From Variovorax beijingensis (GTDB lineage: Bacteria; Pseudomonadota; Gammaproteobacteria; Burkholderiales; Burkholderiaceae_C), in the NCBI RefSeq assembly GCF_007828835.1, contig NZ_VIVL01000009.1, positions 1 through 64,000 of the forward strand: 64,000 nt of DNA. The letters run 5' to 3'. A program made the position numbers and the translations under genes. This document shows positions 24,857-33,189 of this stretch, piece after piece (positions within the stretch are counted from its first letter, which is position 1; every line of letters begins with the position of its first letter). The notes beneath the pieces are model-generated. The model was not told the DNA's origin and made no database searches. It saw only the letters and a program-made list of their open reading frames with translations.

Positions 24857-25529
24857 CGAGTGTCTCCAGAAAATTCGAATGGGCGAGTTCGTCGTAGTCG
24901 CGAACGGCGGCAATCACATGGGGGCCGGCAAGCTCGGCGGCGGTATGGGTGCTGCACACGGCCACGGCACGCATGCCGCCGCGGCGCGCGGCCTCGATGC
25001 CGAAGGGGGCGTCTTCAAAGACGATGCAGCGCTCGGGCGCCACGCCGATGCGGCGCGCGGCTTCCAGAAAGATCTCGGGCGTGGGCTTGCCGGCAAAGCC
25101 TTCGTCGCCGCCGACGATGGCCAGCGGCAGCGGGTCCATCTTCAGGCGCGACATCGCAAACTCGATGTTGTGCCGGTCGCCGGCCGTGCCCACGGCCACC
25201 TTCAGGCCGCGTGCCACGGCGGCCCTCGCAAAGGCGGTGAAGCCGGCCACTTCGGTGAAGTTGTCGTGGAAGAGGGCGCGGTAGATCTCTTCCTTCTCGT
25301 GCACCAGGCCCAGGCACTCGTCGTCGGAAAGTTCGCGCTCGAACAGCTGCCGCATGCTCTCGGTACCGGTGCGGCCCGTGGTGCGCGCGAGGATCTCGCT
25401 CACGTCAAGCTTCACGCCGTGGCGCTCTGCAAACTCCACCCACGAGCGCGCATGCCAGGGCATGGAGTCGATCATGGTGCCATCCATGTCGAAGATCAGG
25501 GCTTCGACCTTCCCGTGCGTCAGGCTCAT
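24840..25529 (-). CDS. HAD-family phosphatase, beta-phosphoglucomutase-like
   Basis: A 229-residue HAD hydrolase. Motif I 'LIFDMDGTMIDS' near residue 13 gives the nucleophile Asp, motif II is within 'VAVGTAGDR', and motifs III/IV include 'GKPTPEIFLEAAR' and 'IVFEDAPFGIEAAR'. The helical cap after motif I places it with beta-phosphoglucomutase/phosphatase subfamily I. The substrate cannot be told from sequence; sugar phosphates or phosphoglycolate-like damage products are usual. It starts three bases beyond the prfB stop and overlaps pepN, so prfB-HAD-pepN-fbp form a compact minus-strand run. Confidence 0.85.
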   Translation of the reverse strand: MSLTHGKVEALIFDMDGTMIDSMPWHARSWVEFAERHGVKLDVSEILARTTGRTGTESMRQLFERELSDDECLGLVHEKEEIYRALFHDNFTEVAGFTAFARAAVARGLKVAVGTAGDRHNIEFAMSRLKMDPLPLAIVGGDEGFAGKPTPEIFLEAARRIGVAPERCIVFEDAPFGIEAARRGGMRAVAVCSTHTAAELAGPHVIAAVRDYDELAHSNFLETLDAAAA

Positions 25530-25532
25530 CGG

Positions 25533-26637
25533 TTACACGCCTTGCTTGAGGGAGGCTTCGATGAACACGTCGAGGTCGCCGTCGAGCACCTTCTGCGTGG
25601 CCGAGACTTCGACGTTGGTGCGCAGGTCCTTGATGCGGCTGTTGTCCAGCACGTAGCTGCGGATCTGGTGGCCCCAGCCCACGTCGGTCTTGCTGTCCTC
25701 GAGCTTTTGCTGCTCTTCCTGGCGCTTGCGCATCTCGTGGTCGTACAGGCGCGAGCGCAGGCGCTTCCACGCCACGTCGCGGTTGCTGTGCTGGCTGCGG
25801 CCGTCCTGGCACTGCACCACGATGCCGGTGGGGATGTGCGTGAGGCGCACGGCCGAGTCGGTCTTGTTGATGTGCTGGCCGCCCGCGCCGCTGGCGCGGA
25901 AGGTGTCGGTGCGAACGTCGGCCGGGTTGATCTCGATCTCGATGGAGTCGTCGATTTCCGGGTACACGAAGATGCTCGCAAAGCTGGTGTGGCGCCCGCC
26001 CGACGAGTCGAACGGCGACTTGCGCACCAGGCGGTGCACACCGGTCTCGGTACGCAAGAGGCCGAAGGCGTAGTCGCCCTCGACCTTGATGGTCGCGCCC
26101 TTGATGCCGGCGGTGTCGCCCGGGGTTTCGTCCTCGATCTGCGTCTTGAAGCCCTTGCGTTCGGCGTACTTCAGGTACTGGCGCAGCAGCATGCTGGCCC
26201 AGTCGCAGGCCTCGGTGCCGCCGGCGCCGGCCTGGATGTCGACGAAGGCGTTGAGCGGGTCGGCCGGGTTGTTGAACATCCGGCGGAATTCGAGCTGCTT
26301 GATGTCGGCTTCGAGCGCGGCGGCGTCATCGGCGATGGACTGCAAGCCGTCCAGGTCGCCTTCTTCCTTCGACATCTCGTAGAGCTCGGTGTTGTCCGAC
26401 AGGCCGCTGGTGAGGCGGTCGAGCGTGACGACCACGTCGTCGAGCGACTTCTTCTCGCGGCCCAGTTCCTGGGCCTTTTTGGGGTCGTTCCAGACGTTGG
26501 GATCTTCGAGCGATGCGTTGACTGTCCTCAGTCGTTCAGCTTTGGCATCGTAGTCAAAGATACCTCCGTAAATCCGCAGTCCGGGCGCTCAGGTCTGCAA
26601 GCGTTGCGCCGATCTGGTTGATTTGTTCTGCGTCCAT
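25533..26637 (-). CDS. prfB: Peptide chain release factor 2 (programmed +1 frameshift)
   Basis: RF2 reads UGA and UAA stop codons and triggers peptide release on the ribosome. The gene is read in two frames: MDAEQINQIG...RRYL from 26637, then a +1 shift at an in-frame TGA (26554-26556) into the frame ending at 25533, giving about 367 residues. The catalytic 'GAGGQHINKTDSAV' motif with GGQ is clear, and 'GGTEACDWASML' marks domain 2. Annotation that ignores the shift would start the gene wrongly at 26435. RF2 shortage increases frameshifting, so expression is autoregulated. Confidence 0.95.
26554..26567 (-). promoter_or_regulatory. prfB programmed frameshift site
   Basis: The minus strand reads GGAGGTATCTTTGAC: an internal Shine-Dalgarno GGAGG a few bases before the slippery CTT followed by stop TGA and C. 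This is the canonical RF2 autoregulatory signal. After the shift the reading continues Leu-Asp-Tyr-Asp, matching RF2 proteins. Confidence 0.95.
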
Positions 26638-26828
26638 GGGGTGTCCTGACTGTGTTCGGGGGAAACCGGGCATTTTCTCATGGACCGATAACCCACCCAG
26701 GAACGGCGCTGTATTGCTCCTTCCCTCTTTGGGGGAAGGCTGGGATGGGGGCGCGCAGGGCGCCCATTGCGAGTGCCGCTTGCCCCACCCCAACCCTCCC
26801 CCCGGGGGGAGGGAGAAGAGAAAGAAAG
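26638..26828. repeat. Low-complexity palindromic spacer between prfB and metQ
   Basis: This 191-base gap has C/G-rich inverted segments: CCTTCCCTCTTTGGGGGAAGG (about 26719-26739) and CCCTCCCCCCGGGGGGAGGG (about 26797-26816). They resemble the short palindromic intergenic elements of betaproteobacterial genomes. For the minus-strand metQ gene the second one lies just past the stop and may act in 3' end formation. No gene is seen. Confidence 0.45.
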
Positions 26829-27641
26829 TCAGAACGCCGGGACCAGCGAGCCCTTGAACTGCGTCTCGATGAAGCTCTTCACCTCCGGCGACTGGTAGGC
26901 CGCCACCAGCCGCCTGGCCCAGGGCTTGTCCTTGTCGGCGCGGCGCACGGCGATCAGGTTGGCATAGGGGCTCTTCGCGGCCTCCTTGATCACGGCGTCC
27001 TTGTTGAGCGACAGGCCTGCCTTCTCGGCATAGTCGTTGTTGATGGCGGCAATGGTCAGGTCGTCGAGCGAGCGCGGCAGCTGGGCGGCATCGAGCGGCA
27101 CCAGCTTGAGCTTCTTTGGGTTCGAAACCACGTCCAGCGGCGTGGCCGTGTTGTTCTTCACCGCCTCGGGTTTCAGCGTGATGAGGCCGGCCGACTGCAA
27201 CAGCAACAGGGCGCGGTTACCGTTCGACGGGTCGTTCTGGATGCCGACCGAGGCGCCCTCGGGCAACTGGTCGATCGTCTTGATCTTGCGCGAGTAGAAG
27301 CCCAGCGGCGCGGTGATGGTGAGGCCCACGGGCACGATGTCGAAGCCGCGTGCCTTGTTCTGGTTGTCCAGGAAGGGCTGGTGCTGGAAGGCATTGGCAT
27401 CGAGGTCGCCCGAGGCCAGGGCCGCGTTGGGCAGCTGGTAGTCGTTGAACACCACGACCTGGATGTTCAGGCCGTCCTTGGCGGCGACCTTCCTGACCAC
27501 TTCGAAGACCTGCTCGGCGCTGCCGACGGAAACGCCGACCTTGACGGTGTTCTTGTCTTGCGCAAGCGCGGCGTTGCCGGCAAGAAGGGCGGCGGCCAGC
27601 GTGGCAAGGGCGAGGGTGCGGCGGCGGAAAGTGGTGTGCAT
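26829..27641 (-). CDS. metQ: MetQ/NlpA-family ABC transporter substrate-binding protein (first copy)
   Basis: A 270-residue periplasmic binding protein of the methionine-uptake (MetQ/NlpA) family. The signal peptide has no lipobox cysteine ('NAALAQDKN' cleavage), so it is soluble rather than a lipoprotein. Family hallmarks are 'VFNDYQLPNAALASGDLDAN', 'FQHQPFL', 'GASVGIQNDPSNGNRAL' and 'LDAAQLPRSL'. The start at 27641 is where the signal peptide begins; the frame runs far upstream but without such sense. It is transcribed divergently from the metNI-metQ operon and is probably an alternative binding protein for it. Ligand (methionine or another sulfur compound) is inferred. Confidence 0.88.
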   Translation of the reverse strand: MHTTFRRRTLALATLAAALLAGNAALAQDKNTVKVGVSVGSAEQVFEVVRKVAAKDGLNIQVVVFNDYQLPNAALASGDLDANAFQHQPFLDNQNKARGFDIVPVGLTITAPLGFYSRKIKTIDQLPEGASVGIQNDPSNGNRALLLLQSAGLITLKPEAVKNNTATPLDVVSNPKKLKLVPLDAAQLPRSLDDLTIAAINNDYAEKAGLSLNKDAVIKEAAKSPYANLIAVRRADKDKPWARRLVAAYQSPEVKSFIETQFKGSLVPAF

Positions 27642-27876
27642 GTTGTTGCGCGAAATCAAAAAAGGAGGGCGCGAATGTGGCATTGCCCGGCGCATTTGGG
27701 AACGAACCAATGGGCATATCGATATGGCGTCTGCGCCGGGCAATTCGGGCGTCTTATGCGTTTTCATGCATATGCATGAGACGATTTGTTCGTTCCCTTT
27801 TGGCGCCTTTGTTTTCATACTCGGCCCCTTTTCGCGAACCTTTGTGGCCGGCTCCGCGCCCGCCGCTGCCTTTTTC
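27642..27876. promoter_or_regulatory. Divergent control region between metQ and metN with palindromes
   Basis: This 235-base gap serves both divergent transcripts. It contains two perfect palindromes, CATATCGATATG (27715-27726) and CATGCATATGCATG (27765-27778), which look like regulator operators. A 13-bp inverted repeat, ATTGCCCGGCGCA (27682-27694) and TGCGCCGGGCAAT (27732-27744), brackets the first and could form a leader hairpin ahead of metQ. No known riboswitch is recognised. Confidence 0.55.
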
Positions 27877-28749
27877 ATGAGCAACCTTTCTTCCGATGCG
27901 GGCCGCGGCAACGCGCAGCCCGTGATCCGTCTTCAATCCGTGCAGAAGTCCTTCGCACTGCCCAGCGGCGAGGTGTTCGACGCCGTACAGTCGCTCTCGC
28001 TCGACATCCACCCCGGCGACGTGTTCGGCCTGATCGGCAAGAGCGGCGCGGGCAAGTCGACCTTGCTGCGCCTCATCAACCTGCTGGAGCGGCCCGATGC
28101 GGGCCGGGTCTTCGTGGGCGGGCGCGACCTCACGACGCTCTCGCGCCGCGAGCTGCGCGACACGCGCCAGAACATCGGCATGATCTTCCAGCAGTTCAAC
28201 CTGCTGCAGAACGCCACGGTGTTCGACAACGTGGCCTTCCCGCTGAAGATCCATGGCCGCCATTCCAGGGCCGAGATCGATGCGCGGGTCCGCGAATGCC
28301 TGGCCCTGGTGGGCCTGGCCGAGAAGATCGACACCTACCCGGCGCAGCTCTCGGGCGGGCAAAAGCAGCGCGTGGCCATTGCGCGTGCGCTGGCGCCGCG
28401 GCCGCAGGTGCTGCTGTGCGACGAGCCCACCTCGGCGCTGGACACCGAAACCACGCGCGCGCTGCTCGAAACGCTGCGCGACATCAACCAGAAGATCGGC
28501 GTGACCATCGTGATCGTCACGCACGAGCTCTCGGTGGTCGAGGTGCTGTGCCGCAATGTGGCCATTCTGGAGAAGGGCCGGCTGGTGGAGCAGTTCGCGG
28601 TGGTCGATGCGCCGAGCGAAGAGCGCAAGACGGCGCTGGGCCGCGAGATCGACGCGCTGGTGCGCCGCCGCGAACGCGAGGCGCGCGAACCCATCGAGCC
28701 TCACCCGCCGTCGCTGCAGCGCAGCCCGCAGGAGGTGGCCTATGTTTGA
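27877..28749 (+). CDS. metN: Methionine-type ABC transporter ATPase
   Basis: A 290-residue ABC ATPase that energises uptake through MetI. Motifs: Walker A 'GLIGKSGAGKST' at about 50, Q loop 'MIFQQFNLL', signature 'LSGGQKQR' at about 155, Walker B 'VLLCDEPTSALD' and switch His in 'IVTHE'. Canonical MetN is about 343 residues with a C-terminal NIL/ACT-like domain that lets methionine inhibit transport. Here the protein ends soon after the ATPase core with a charged tail, so that regulatory domain is missing. It overlaps metI by eight bases. The start at 27877 lies well inside a longer frame; upstream sequence shows no domain. Confidence 0.88.
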   Translation: MSNLSSDAGRGNAQPVIRLQSVQKSFALPSGEVFDAVQSLSLDIHPGDVFGLIGKSGAGKSTLLRLINLLERPDAGRVFVGGRDLTTLSRRELRDTRQNIGMIFQQFNLLQNATVFDNVAFPLKIHGRHSRAEIDARVRECLALVGLAEKIDTYPAQLSGGQKQRVAIARALAPRPQVLLCDEPTSALDTETTRALLETLRDINQKIGVTIVIVTHELSVVEVLCRNVAILEKGRLVEQFAVVDAPSEERKTALGREIDALVRRREREAREPIEPHPPSLQRSPQEVAYV

Positions 28750-29404
28750 GAACATCGCGCCCATCCTCCCCGAGCTGTGGACCGCCACGGGCCAGACCTT
28801 CCTGATGCTGGCCATCGGCCTCTCGGCCGCGGTGCTCATCGGCGGGCCGCTGGGCATCCTGCTGTTCCTGCTGGGGCCGGGCCAGTCGCTCGAGAACAAG
28901 CCGGCGTTCCTGGTGCTCAACTGGATCGTGAACACCGTGCGCTCGTTTCCTTTCATCATCCTGCTGGTGGCGCTGGTGCCGTTCACGCGGGTGATCGCGG
29001 GCACGTCCATCGGCCCGCTGGCGGCCGCGGTGCCGCTGTCGTTCGCGGCCATTCCGTACTTTGCGCGGCTGGTCGACCAGTGCCTGCGCGAAGTGCCGCG
29101 CGGCGTGATCGAGGCGGCGCATGCCATGGGCGCCTCGGAGCTGCAGATCGTCTGGCGCGTGCTGGTGGTCGAGGCGCGCTCGGGCCTGGTGCTCGCGCTC
29201 ACGGTGCTGGCGGTGAGCTTTCTCTCCTACTCGGCGATTGCCGGCGTGGTGGGCGGCGGCGGCATCGGCGACCTGGCGATCCGCTATGGCTACTACCGCT
29301 TCCAGACCGACGTGATGGTGCTCACCGTGGCGCTGCTCGTGGTGCTGGTGCAGATCCTGCAGTTCGTGGGCAACACCACGGCGCGCAGGCTGGACAAGCG
29401 TTGA
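28742..29404 (+). CDS. metI: Methionine-type ABC transporter permease
   Basis: A 220-residue inner-membrane permease with about five transmembrane helices. It begins 'MFENIAPILPELWTATGQTF', as MetI proteins do, and carries the EAA loop 'VIEAAHAMGASELQIVWRV' that docks with MetN, then 'GVVGGGGIGDLAIRYGYYRF', a MetI signature. The length matches the family (217-220). It overlaps metN by eight bases and is followed 35 bases on by a second metQ, giving a metN-metI-metQ operon. Confidence 0.93.
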   Translation: MFENIAPILPELWTATGQTFLMLAIGLSAAVLIGGPLGILLFLLGPGQSLENKPAFLVLNWIVNTVRSFPFIILLVALVPFTRVIAGTSIGPLAAAVPLSFAAIPYFARLVDQCLREVPRGVIEAAHAMGASELQIVWRVLVVEARSGLVLALTVLAVSFLSYSAIAGVVGGGGIGDLAIRYGYYRFQTDVMVLTVALLVVLVQILQFVGNTTARRLDKR

Positions 29405-29439
29405 ATCTTTTTTCTCTCGTTCCTTCCTTTTTTGATTTC

Positions 29440-30261
29440 ATGAAAACCGCTCTGCTACGCCGCTCCGTCCTTGCCCTGTCCCTGCTTGCCCTGTCGTTCG
29501 GCGGCCTTTCACCGGCGCAGGCCCAGGAAGCCAAGAAGAACCTCGTGATCGGCGGCACCGCCGGCTCCAACTACGACCAGCTCAAGTTCGGCATCGTGCC
29601 CATCCTCGAAAAGAAGGGCTACAAGGTGAAGCTGGTCGAGTTCAACGACTACGTGCAGCCCAACCTCGCGCTCGCGCAGGGTTCGCTCGATGCCAACTTC
29701 TTCCAGCACCAGGTCTATTTGAAGAAGTTCTCGGCCGACCAGAAGCTCGACCTTGCCGAACTGGTGCAGGGCCCGATCGCGCCGCTGGGCGTGTACTCCA
29801 CCAAGCGCAAGACGCTGGCCGAGGTGAAGGAGGGCGACCGCTTCACGCTGCCCAATGACCCGAGCAACCTGGCCCGCGCATTGGTGCTGCTGGAGCAGAA
29901 CAAGCTGATCACCATCAAGCCCGGCGTCGATCCGCTGCGCGCATCCGAGAAGGACGTAGCCGAGAACCCGAAGAAGCTCAAGTTCATTCCGCTCGAGGCC
30001 GCGCAGCTGCCGCGCTCGCTGGGCGATACCGAATACGCCATCGTCAACGGCAACTTCGCGATCTCGTCGGGCCTGAAGCTCAACGAAGCCGTGGTGCTCG
30101 AGAAGACGCCCGACTACTACCTGAACGTGGTGGCCGTGAAGAGCGCGGACAAGAACGCGCCCTGGGCCAGGGACATCGCCGAGGCCTACCGCTCGAAGGA
30201 ATTCAAGGCCGTGGTCGACAGCAAGTTTCAGGGCTATGCCAAGCCCAGCTTCCTGCAGTAA
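29440..30261 (+). CDS. metQ: MetQ/NlpA-family substrate-binding protein (second copy)
   Basis: A 273-residue periplasmic binding protein with a signal peptide (MKTALLRRSVLALSLLALSF, cleavage near AQA) and no lipobox. Shared family features with the first copy are 'VEFNDYVQPNLALAQGSLDAN', 'FFQHQVYL', 'LPNDPSNLARAL' and 'LEAAQLPRSL'. It follows metI in the same operon and has a T-rich leader similar to that before the first copy. The two copies differ enough to suspect different ligand ranges. Confidence 0.9.
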   Translation: MKTALLRRSVLALSLLALSFGGLSPAQAQEAKKNLVIGGTAGSNYDQLKFGIVPILEKKGYKVKLVEFNDYVQPNLALAQGSLDANFFQHQVYLKKFSADQKLDLAELVQGPIAPLGVYSTKRKTLAEVKEGDRFTLPNDPSNLARALVLLEQNKLITIKPGVDPLRASEKDVAENPKKLKFIPLEAAQLPRSLGDTEYAIVNGNFAISSGLKLNEAVVLEKTPDYYLNVVAVKSADKNAPWARDIAEAYRSKEFKAVVDSKFQGYAKPSFLQ

Positions 30262-30376
30262 TTCTTCTTAGGCAATCGAGGGGGCCGATGCTCACGGGCA
30301 ACGGCGCCGCCGAAGAAAACCGGGTTTTCCGGGCCGGCCCGGCGCGCTCCGGCCGTCGGGCTTGTAGCATGTGCGG

Positions 30377-31069
30377 ATGACCCAGCACATCGGAATCGTC
30401 GGGTGTTCCGCCGAAGGCGCGGCGCTCTGCTACCAGACCATCTGCGTGGAGGGGGCCGAGCTGCTCGGCCCGCATGCGCATCCCGAAGTGGCTATGCACA
30501 CGCCCTCGCTTTCCGACTACATGGCGCACATCTACCGCGGCGACTGGCATGGCGTGGGCGAGGTGATGCTTGCCTCGGCGAGCAAGCTGGCCAAGATCGG
30601 CGCTGACTTCCTGGTCTGCCCTGACAACACCATTCACCAGGCGCTGCCCTTCATCGAGGCGCGCTCGCCGCTGCCCTGGCTGCACATCGCCGAGTGCGTG
30701 GCCGACGAAGCGGTGCAGCGCGGTTTCCGGCGCCTCGCCATCACCGGCACGCGCTGGCTGGTGGACAGCGAGGTCTATCCCGAGAAGCTCTCGGCCAGGG
30801 GGCTCGAATACGTCCGGCCCACGGCCCTGGAGCGCGAGGAAATCAACCGCATCATCATGGACGAGCTGGTCCGCGGCGTCTTCACGCCCGACGCGGTCCT
30901 CGCGTTCCGGCGCGTGATCCAGCGCATGAAGGACGAAGACGGCTGCGATGCCGTGGTGCTCGGCTGCACCGAGATTCCACTCATCATGAACGACGTGAAT
31001 TCGCCGCTGCCCACGCTCGACTCCACACGACTGCTGGCGCGCGCGGCGCTGCGGCGCGCCACGGCCTGA
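30377..31069 (+). CDS. Aspartate/glutamate racemase-family protein with altered first site
   Basis: A 230-residue protein of the Asp/Glu/hydantoin racemase superfamily. The start at 30377 gives the family N-terminus 'MTQHIGIVGCSAEGAALCYQ'. The second catalytic cysteine is present in 'VVLGCTEIPLIM'. At the first site the usual C-N-T is D-N-T, within 'LVCPDNTIHQAL', with a Cys two residues earlier. Members with such a substitution may be one-base racemases, isomerases or decarboxylase-like enzymes. The substrate is unknown. It lies alone between metQ and a convergent hydrolase. Confidence 0.75.
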   Translation: MTQHIGIVGCSAEGAALCYQTICVEGAELLGPHAHPEVAMHTPSLSDYMAHIYRGDWHGVGEVMLASASKLAKIGADFLVCPDNTIHQALPFIEARSPLPWLHIAECVADEAVQRGFRRLAITGTRWLVDSEVYPEKLSARGLEYVRPTALEREEINRIIMDELVRGVFTPDAVLAFRRVIQRMKDEDGCDAVVLGCTEIPLIMNDVNSPLPTLDSTRLLARAALRRATA

Positions 31070-31082
31070 CGCGCCGGCCGGC

Positions 31083-32012
31083 TCAGCCGGCCAGGAACTG
31101 CTCGATCAATCCGGCCACGCGCTGCGGCTGGTCGTGGTGCAGCATGTGGCCCGCCTCGGCCACCTGCTCGATGCGCACCGAAGGCACGGACTTCAGCCGC
31201 TCGTGGAATTCTTCGAGCGTGTAGCGGTTCTTCCACCAGCCCTGCAGGCTGTCGTCGGCAGCCTCGACCATCAGCGTGGGGGCCGAGATCCGCGCATAGA
31301 GCGCCAGCGTTTCGTCGACCCTGAAGATGTTGGCATTGATGATCTTGTGCGCGGCGTCGCCGAGGATCTGCCAGCGCTCGCTGCCGTCGGCCTGCACCTG
31401 GAGCGCGGACCAATGGCTCGCGAGCCAGCCGGCCTTGTTGGGCGTGAGGCGCGGGTTGGTCTTCATGAGCCGCCGCGCCACGCCGTCCACGCCCGAGTAG
31501 CCCGCCAGCGCCATCTCGCCGCGGTGCAGGCGCTTGAGCTCGTCGATCCACTGGCCGTAGCGCGCGGGCGCTTCCTCGGGCTTGCGCGCCGGCATGCCGA
31601 AGCCTTCGAGGTTGACGAGGCGCCGGATGCGCCCGGGCCGGGCGCCCGCGTAGTGCATGGCGACATTGCCGCCCATGCTGTGGCCGACCAGGTCGACCGG
31701 CCGCGCCGCGTCGCCTTCGCCCGCGTAGTGGTCGAGCAGCCATTCGAGATCGGCCAGGTAGTCGGGCAGCCAGTAGTTGTCGACACCGCCGCCGTCGGTG
31801 AGGCCGAAGCCGCGCCAGTCGGGCGCGACGATGAAGCGCTCTTCGGCCAGTGCGTCGACCACGAACTGCCAGGAGGCGGCCACGTCCATCCAGCCGTGCA
31901 GCAGCACCAGCGGCGGCCGTGCGGCCGAGGGCTCGCCCCAGAGGCGCACGTGGTAGCGGAGGTTGCGCACGGGCACGAATTCGCTGCGCGAGGGACGAAG
32001 GGCTTGGTACAT
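31083..32012 (-). CDS. Alpha/beta-fold hydrolase
   Basis: A 309-residue serine hydrolase. The oxyanion segment 'LVLLHGWMD' is near residue 50, the nucleophile elbow 'GHSMGG' near 122, and the catalytic His in 'EAGHMLHHDQP' near 292. A cap domain lies between ('RYGQWIDELKRLHRGEMAL'). This is the layout of epoxide-hydrolase/esterase-like enzymes, whose substrates vary widely. The start at 32012 is the family-like one ('MYQALRPSRSEFVPVRNLRY'). It converges with the racemase gene and is divergent from the aldo/keto reductase gene. Confidence 0.85.
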   Translation of the reverse strand: MYQALRPSRSEFVPVRNLRYHVRLWGEPSAARPPLVLLHGWMDVAASWQFVVDALAEERFIVAPDWRGFGLTDGGGVDNYWLPDYLADLEWLLDHYAGEGDAARPVDLVGHSMGGNVAMHYAGARPGRIRRLVNLEGFGMPARKPEEAPARYGQWIDELKRLHRGEMALAGYSGVDGVARRLMKTNPRLTPNKAGWLASHWSALQVQADGSERWQILGDAAHKIINANIFRVDETLALYARISAPTLMVEAADDSLQGWWKNRYTLEEFHERLKSVPSVRIEQVAEAGHMLHHDQPQRVAGLIEQFLAG

Positions 32013-32127
32013 GGGCGCCGATGATAAGGAGCCCGGCGATGGGGCGCAGTCCGGCACAGGACAGCGCCCGCTCGGGTTTTAGGCCCTCGGCCAGCGTATC
32101 GGGGAGGAGGGCGGTAGCATCCCGCGC

Positions 32128-33189
32128 ATGAAAAAAATCCAACTCGGCCAGAGCGACCTGCACGTCACCCCGATCTGCCTGGGCACCATGACCTTCGGCG
32201 AACAGGTGGACGAGCCCACGTCCCACGCCATCCTGAGCCGCTCGCTCGAGCGCGGCGTCGATTTCATCGATACGGCCGAGATGTACTCGGTGCCCACGCG
32301 CCAGGAAACCTACAGCGTCACCGAAACCATCATCGGCAACTGGTTCGCGGCCAACCCCGGTGCGCGGCAGAAGATCACGCTCGCCACCAAGGTGGCCGGT
32401 CCGCTGCGCAACACGCCATGGGTGCGCGAAGGCGTGGGCATGACGGCGGCCGACATCGTGGCCTCGTGCAACGCGAGCCTGAAGCGGCTGAAGACGGACG
32501 TCATCGACCTGTACCAGATCCACTGGCCCGAGCGCCACGTGCCGGCCTTCGGCAATGTCTACTACGACCCGGCCAAGGAGGTCTCGCAGACACCGATCCG
32601 CGAGCAGCTCGAAGCCCTCGGCGGGCTGGTGAAGGCCGGCAAGGTGCGCGCGATCGGCCTGTCGAACGAGACGCCCTACGGCGTGCACGAGTTCGTGCGG
32701 CTGGCCGAGCAGCACGGGCTGCCGCGCGTGGCCACGGTGCAGAACGTCTACAACCTGGCGAGCCGCGGCGTGGAGAACGGCCTGGACGAGACGATGCACC
32801 GGCTGGGCGTGTCGCTGCTGGCGTATTCGCCGCTGGCCTACGGCTTGCTCACCGGCAAGTACGACCGGAGCGGCATCACCGGGCCCGATGCGCCCGAGGC
32901 CGCGCGCATCACGCGCTACGAGTCGGTGCGCAAGCTGCGCTGGGGCCGCCCCGATGCGCTGAAGGCCGCGCGCCTGTACAACCAGCTCGCGCGAGACAAC
33001 GGCCTCACGCCGGTGCAGCTTGCGCTGGGGTTCTGCTACACCAAGTGGCAGGTGGCGAGCACCATCATCGGCGTGACGACGCTGGCGCAGCTCGACGAAG
33101 ACATCGATGCCTACGGCACCACGCTCTCGCCCGAGGTGCTGGCCGAGATCGACAGGATCCGTTGGGAGATCCGGGATCCGGCGGCGTGA
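32128..33189 (+). CDS. Tas-type NADP(H)-dependent aldo/keto reductase
   Basis: A 353-residue TIM-barrel oxidoreductase. The catalytic tetrad is visible: Asp in 'DFIDTAEMYS', Tyr in the same segment, Lys in 'LATKVAG' and His in 'YQIHWPER'. The insertion 'SVPTRQETYSVTETIIGNWF' is typical of the Tas/YghZ group, which reduces small aldehydes. The physiological substrate is unknown. It is followed by ybaK with a GTGA-type overlap, suggesting an operon. Confidence 0.9.
   Translation: MKKIQLGQSDLHVTPICLGTMTFGEQVDEPTSHAILSRSLERGVDFIDTAEMYSVPTRQETYSVTETIIGNWFAANPGARQKITLATKVAGPLRNTPWVREGVGMTAADIVASCNASLKRLKTDVIDLYQIHWPERHVPAFGNVYYDPAKEVSQTPIREQLEALGGLVKAGKVRAIGLSNETPYGVHEFVRLAEQHGLPRVATVQNVYNLASRGVENGLDETMHRLGVSLLAYSPLAYGLLTGKYDRSGITGPDAPEAARITRYESVRKLRWGRPDALKAARLYNQLARDNGLTPVQLALGFCYTKWQVASTIIGVTTLAQLDEDIDAYGTTLSPEVLAEIDRIRWEIRDPAA

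Noticed and set aside
22124..25240. 1,038-codon plus-strand ORF opposite pepN and the HAD gene
   Set aside because: Antisense shadow in high-GC DNA: His/Val/Ala-rich, with no domain, and the opposite strand encodes complete conserved enzymes.
26652..27779. Plus ORF spanning the prfB-metQ gap and metQ
   Set aside because: Antisense to metQ over most of its length and starts in low-complexity spacer.
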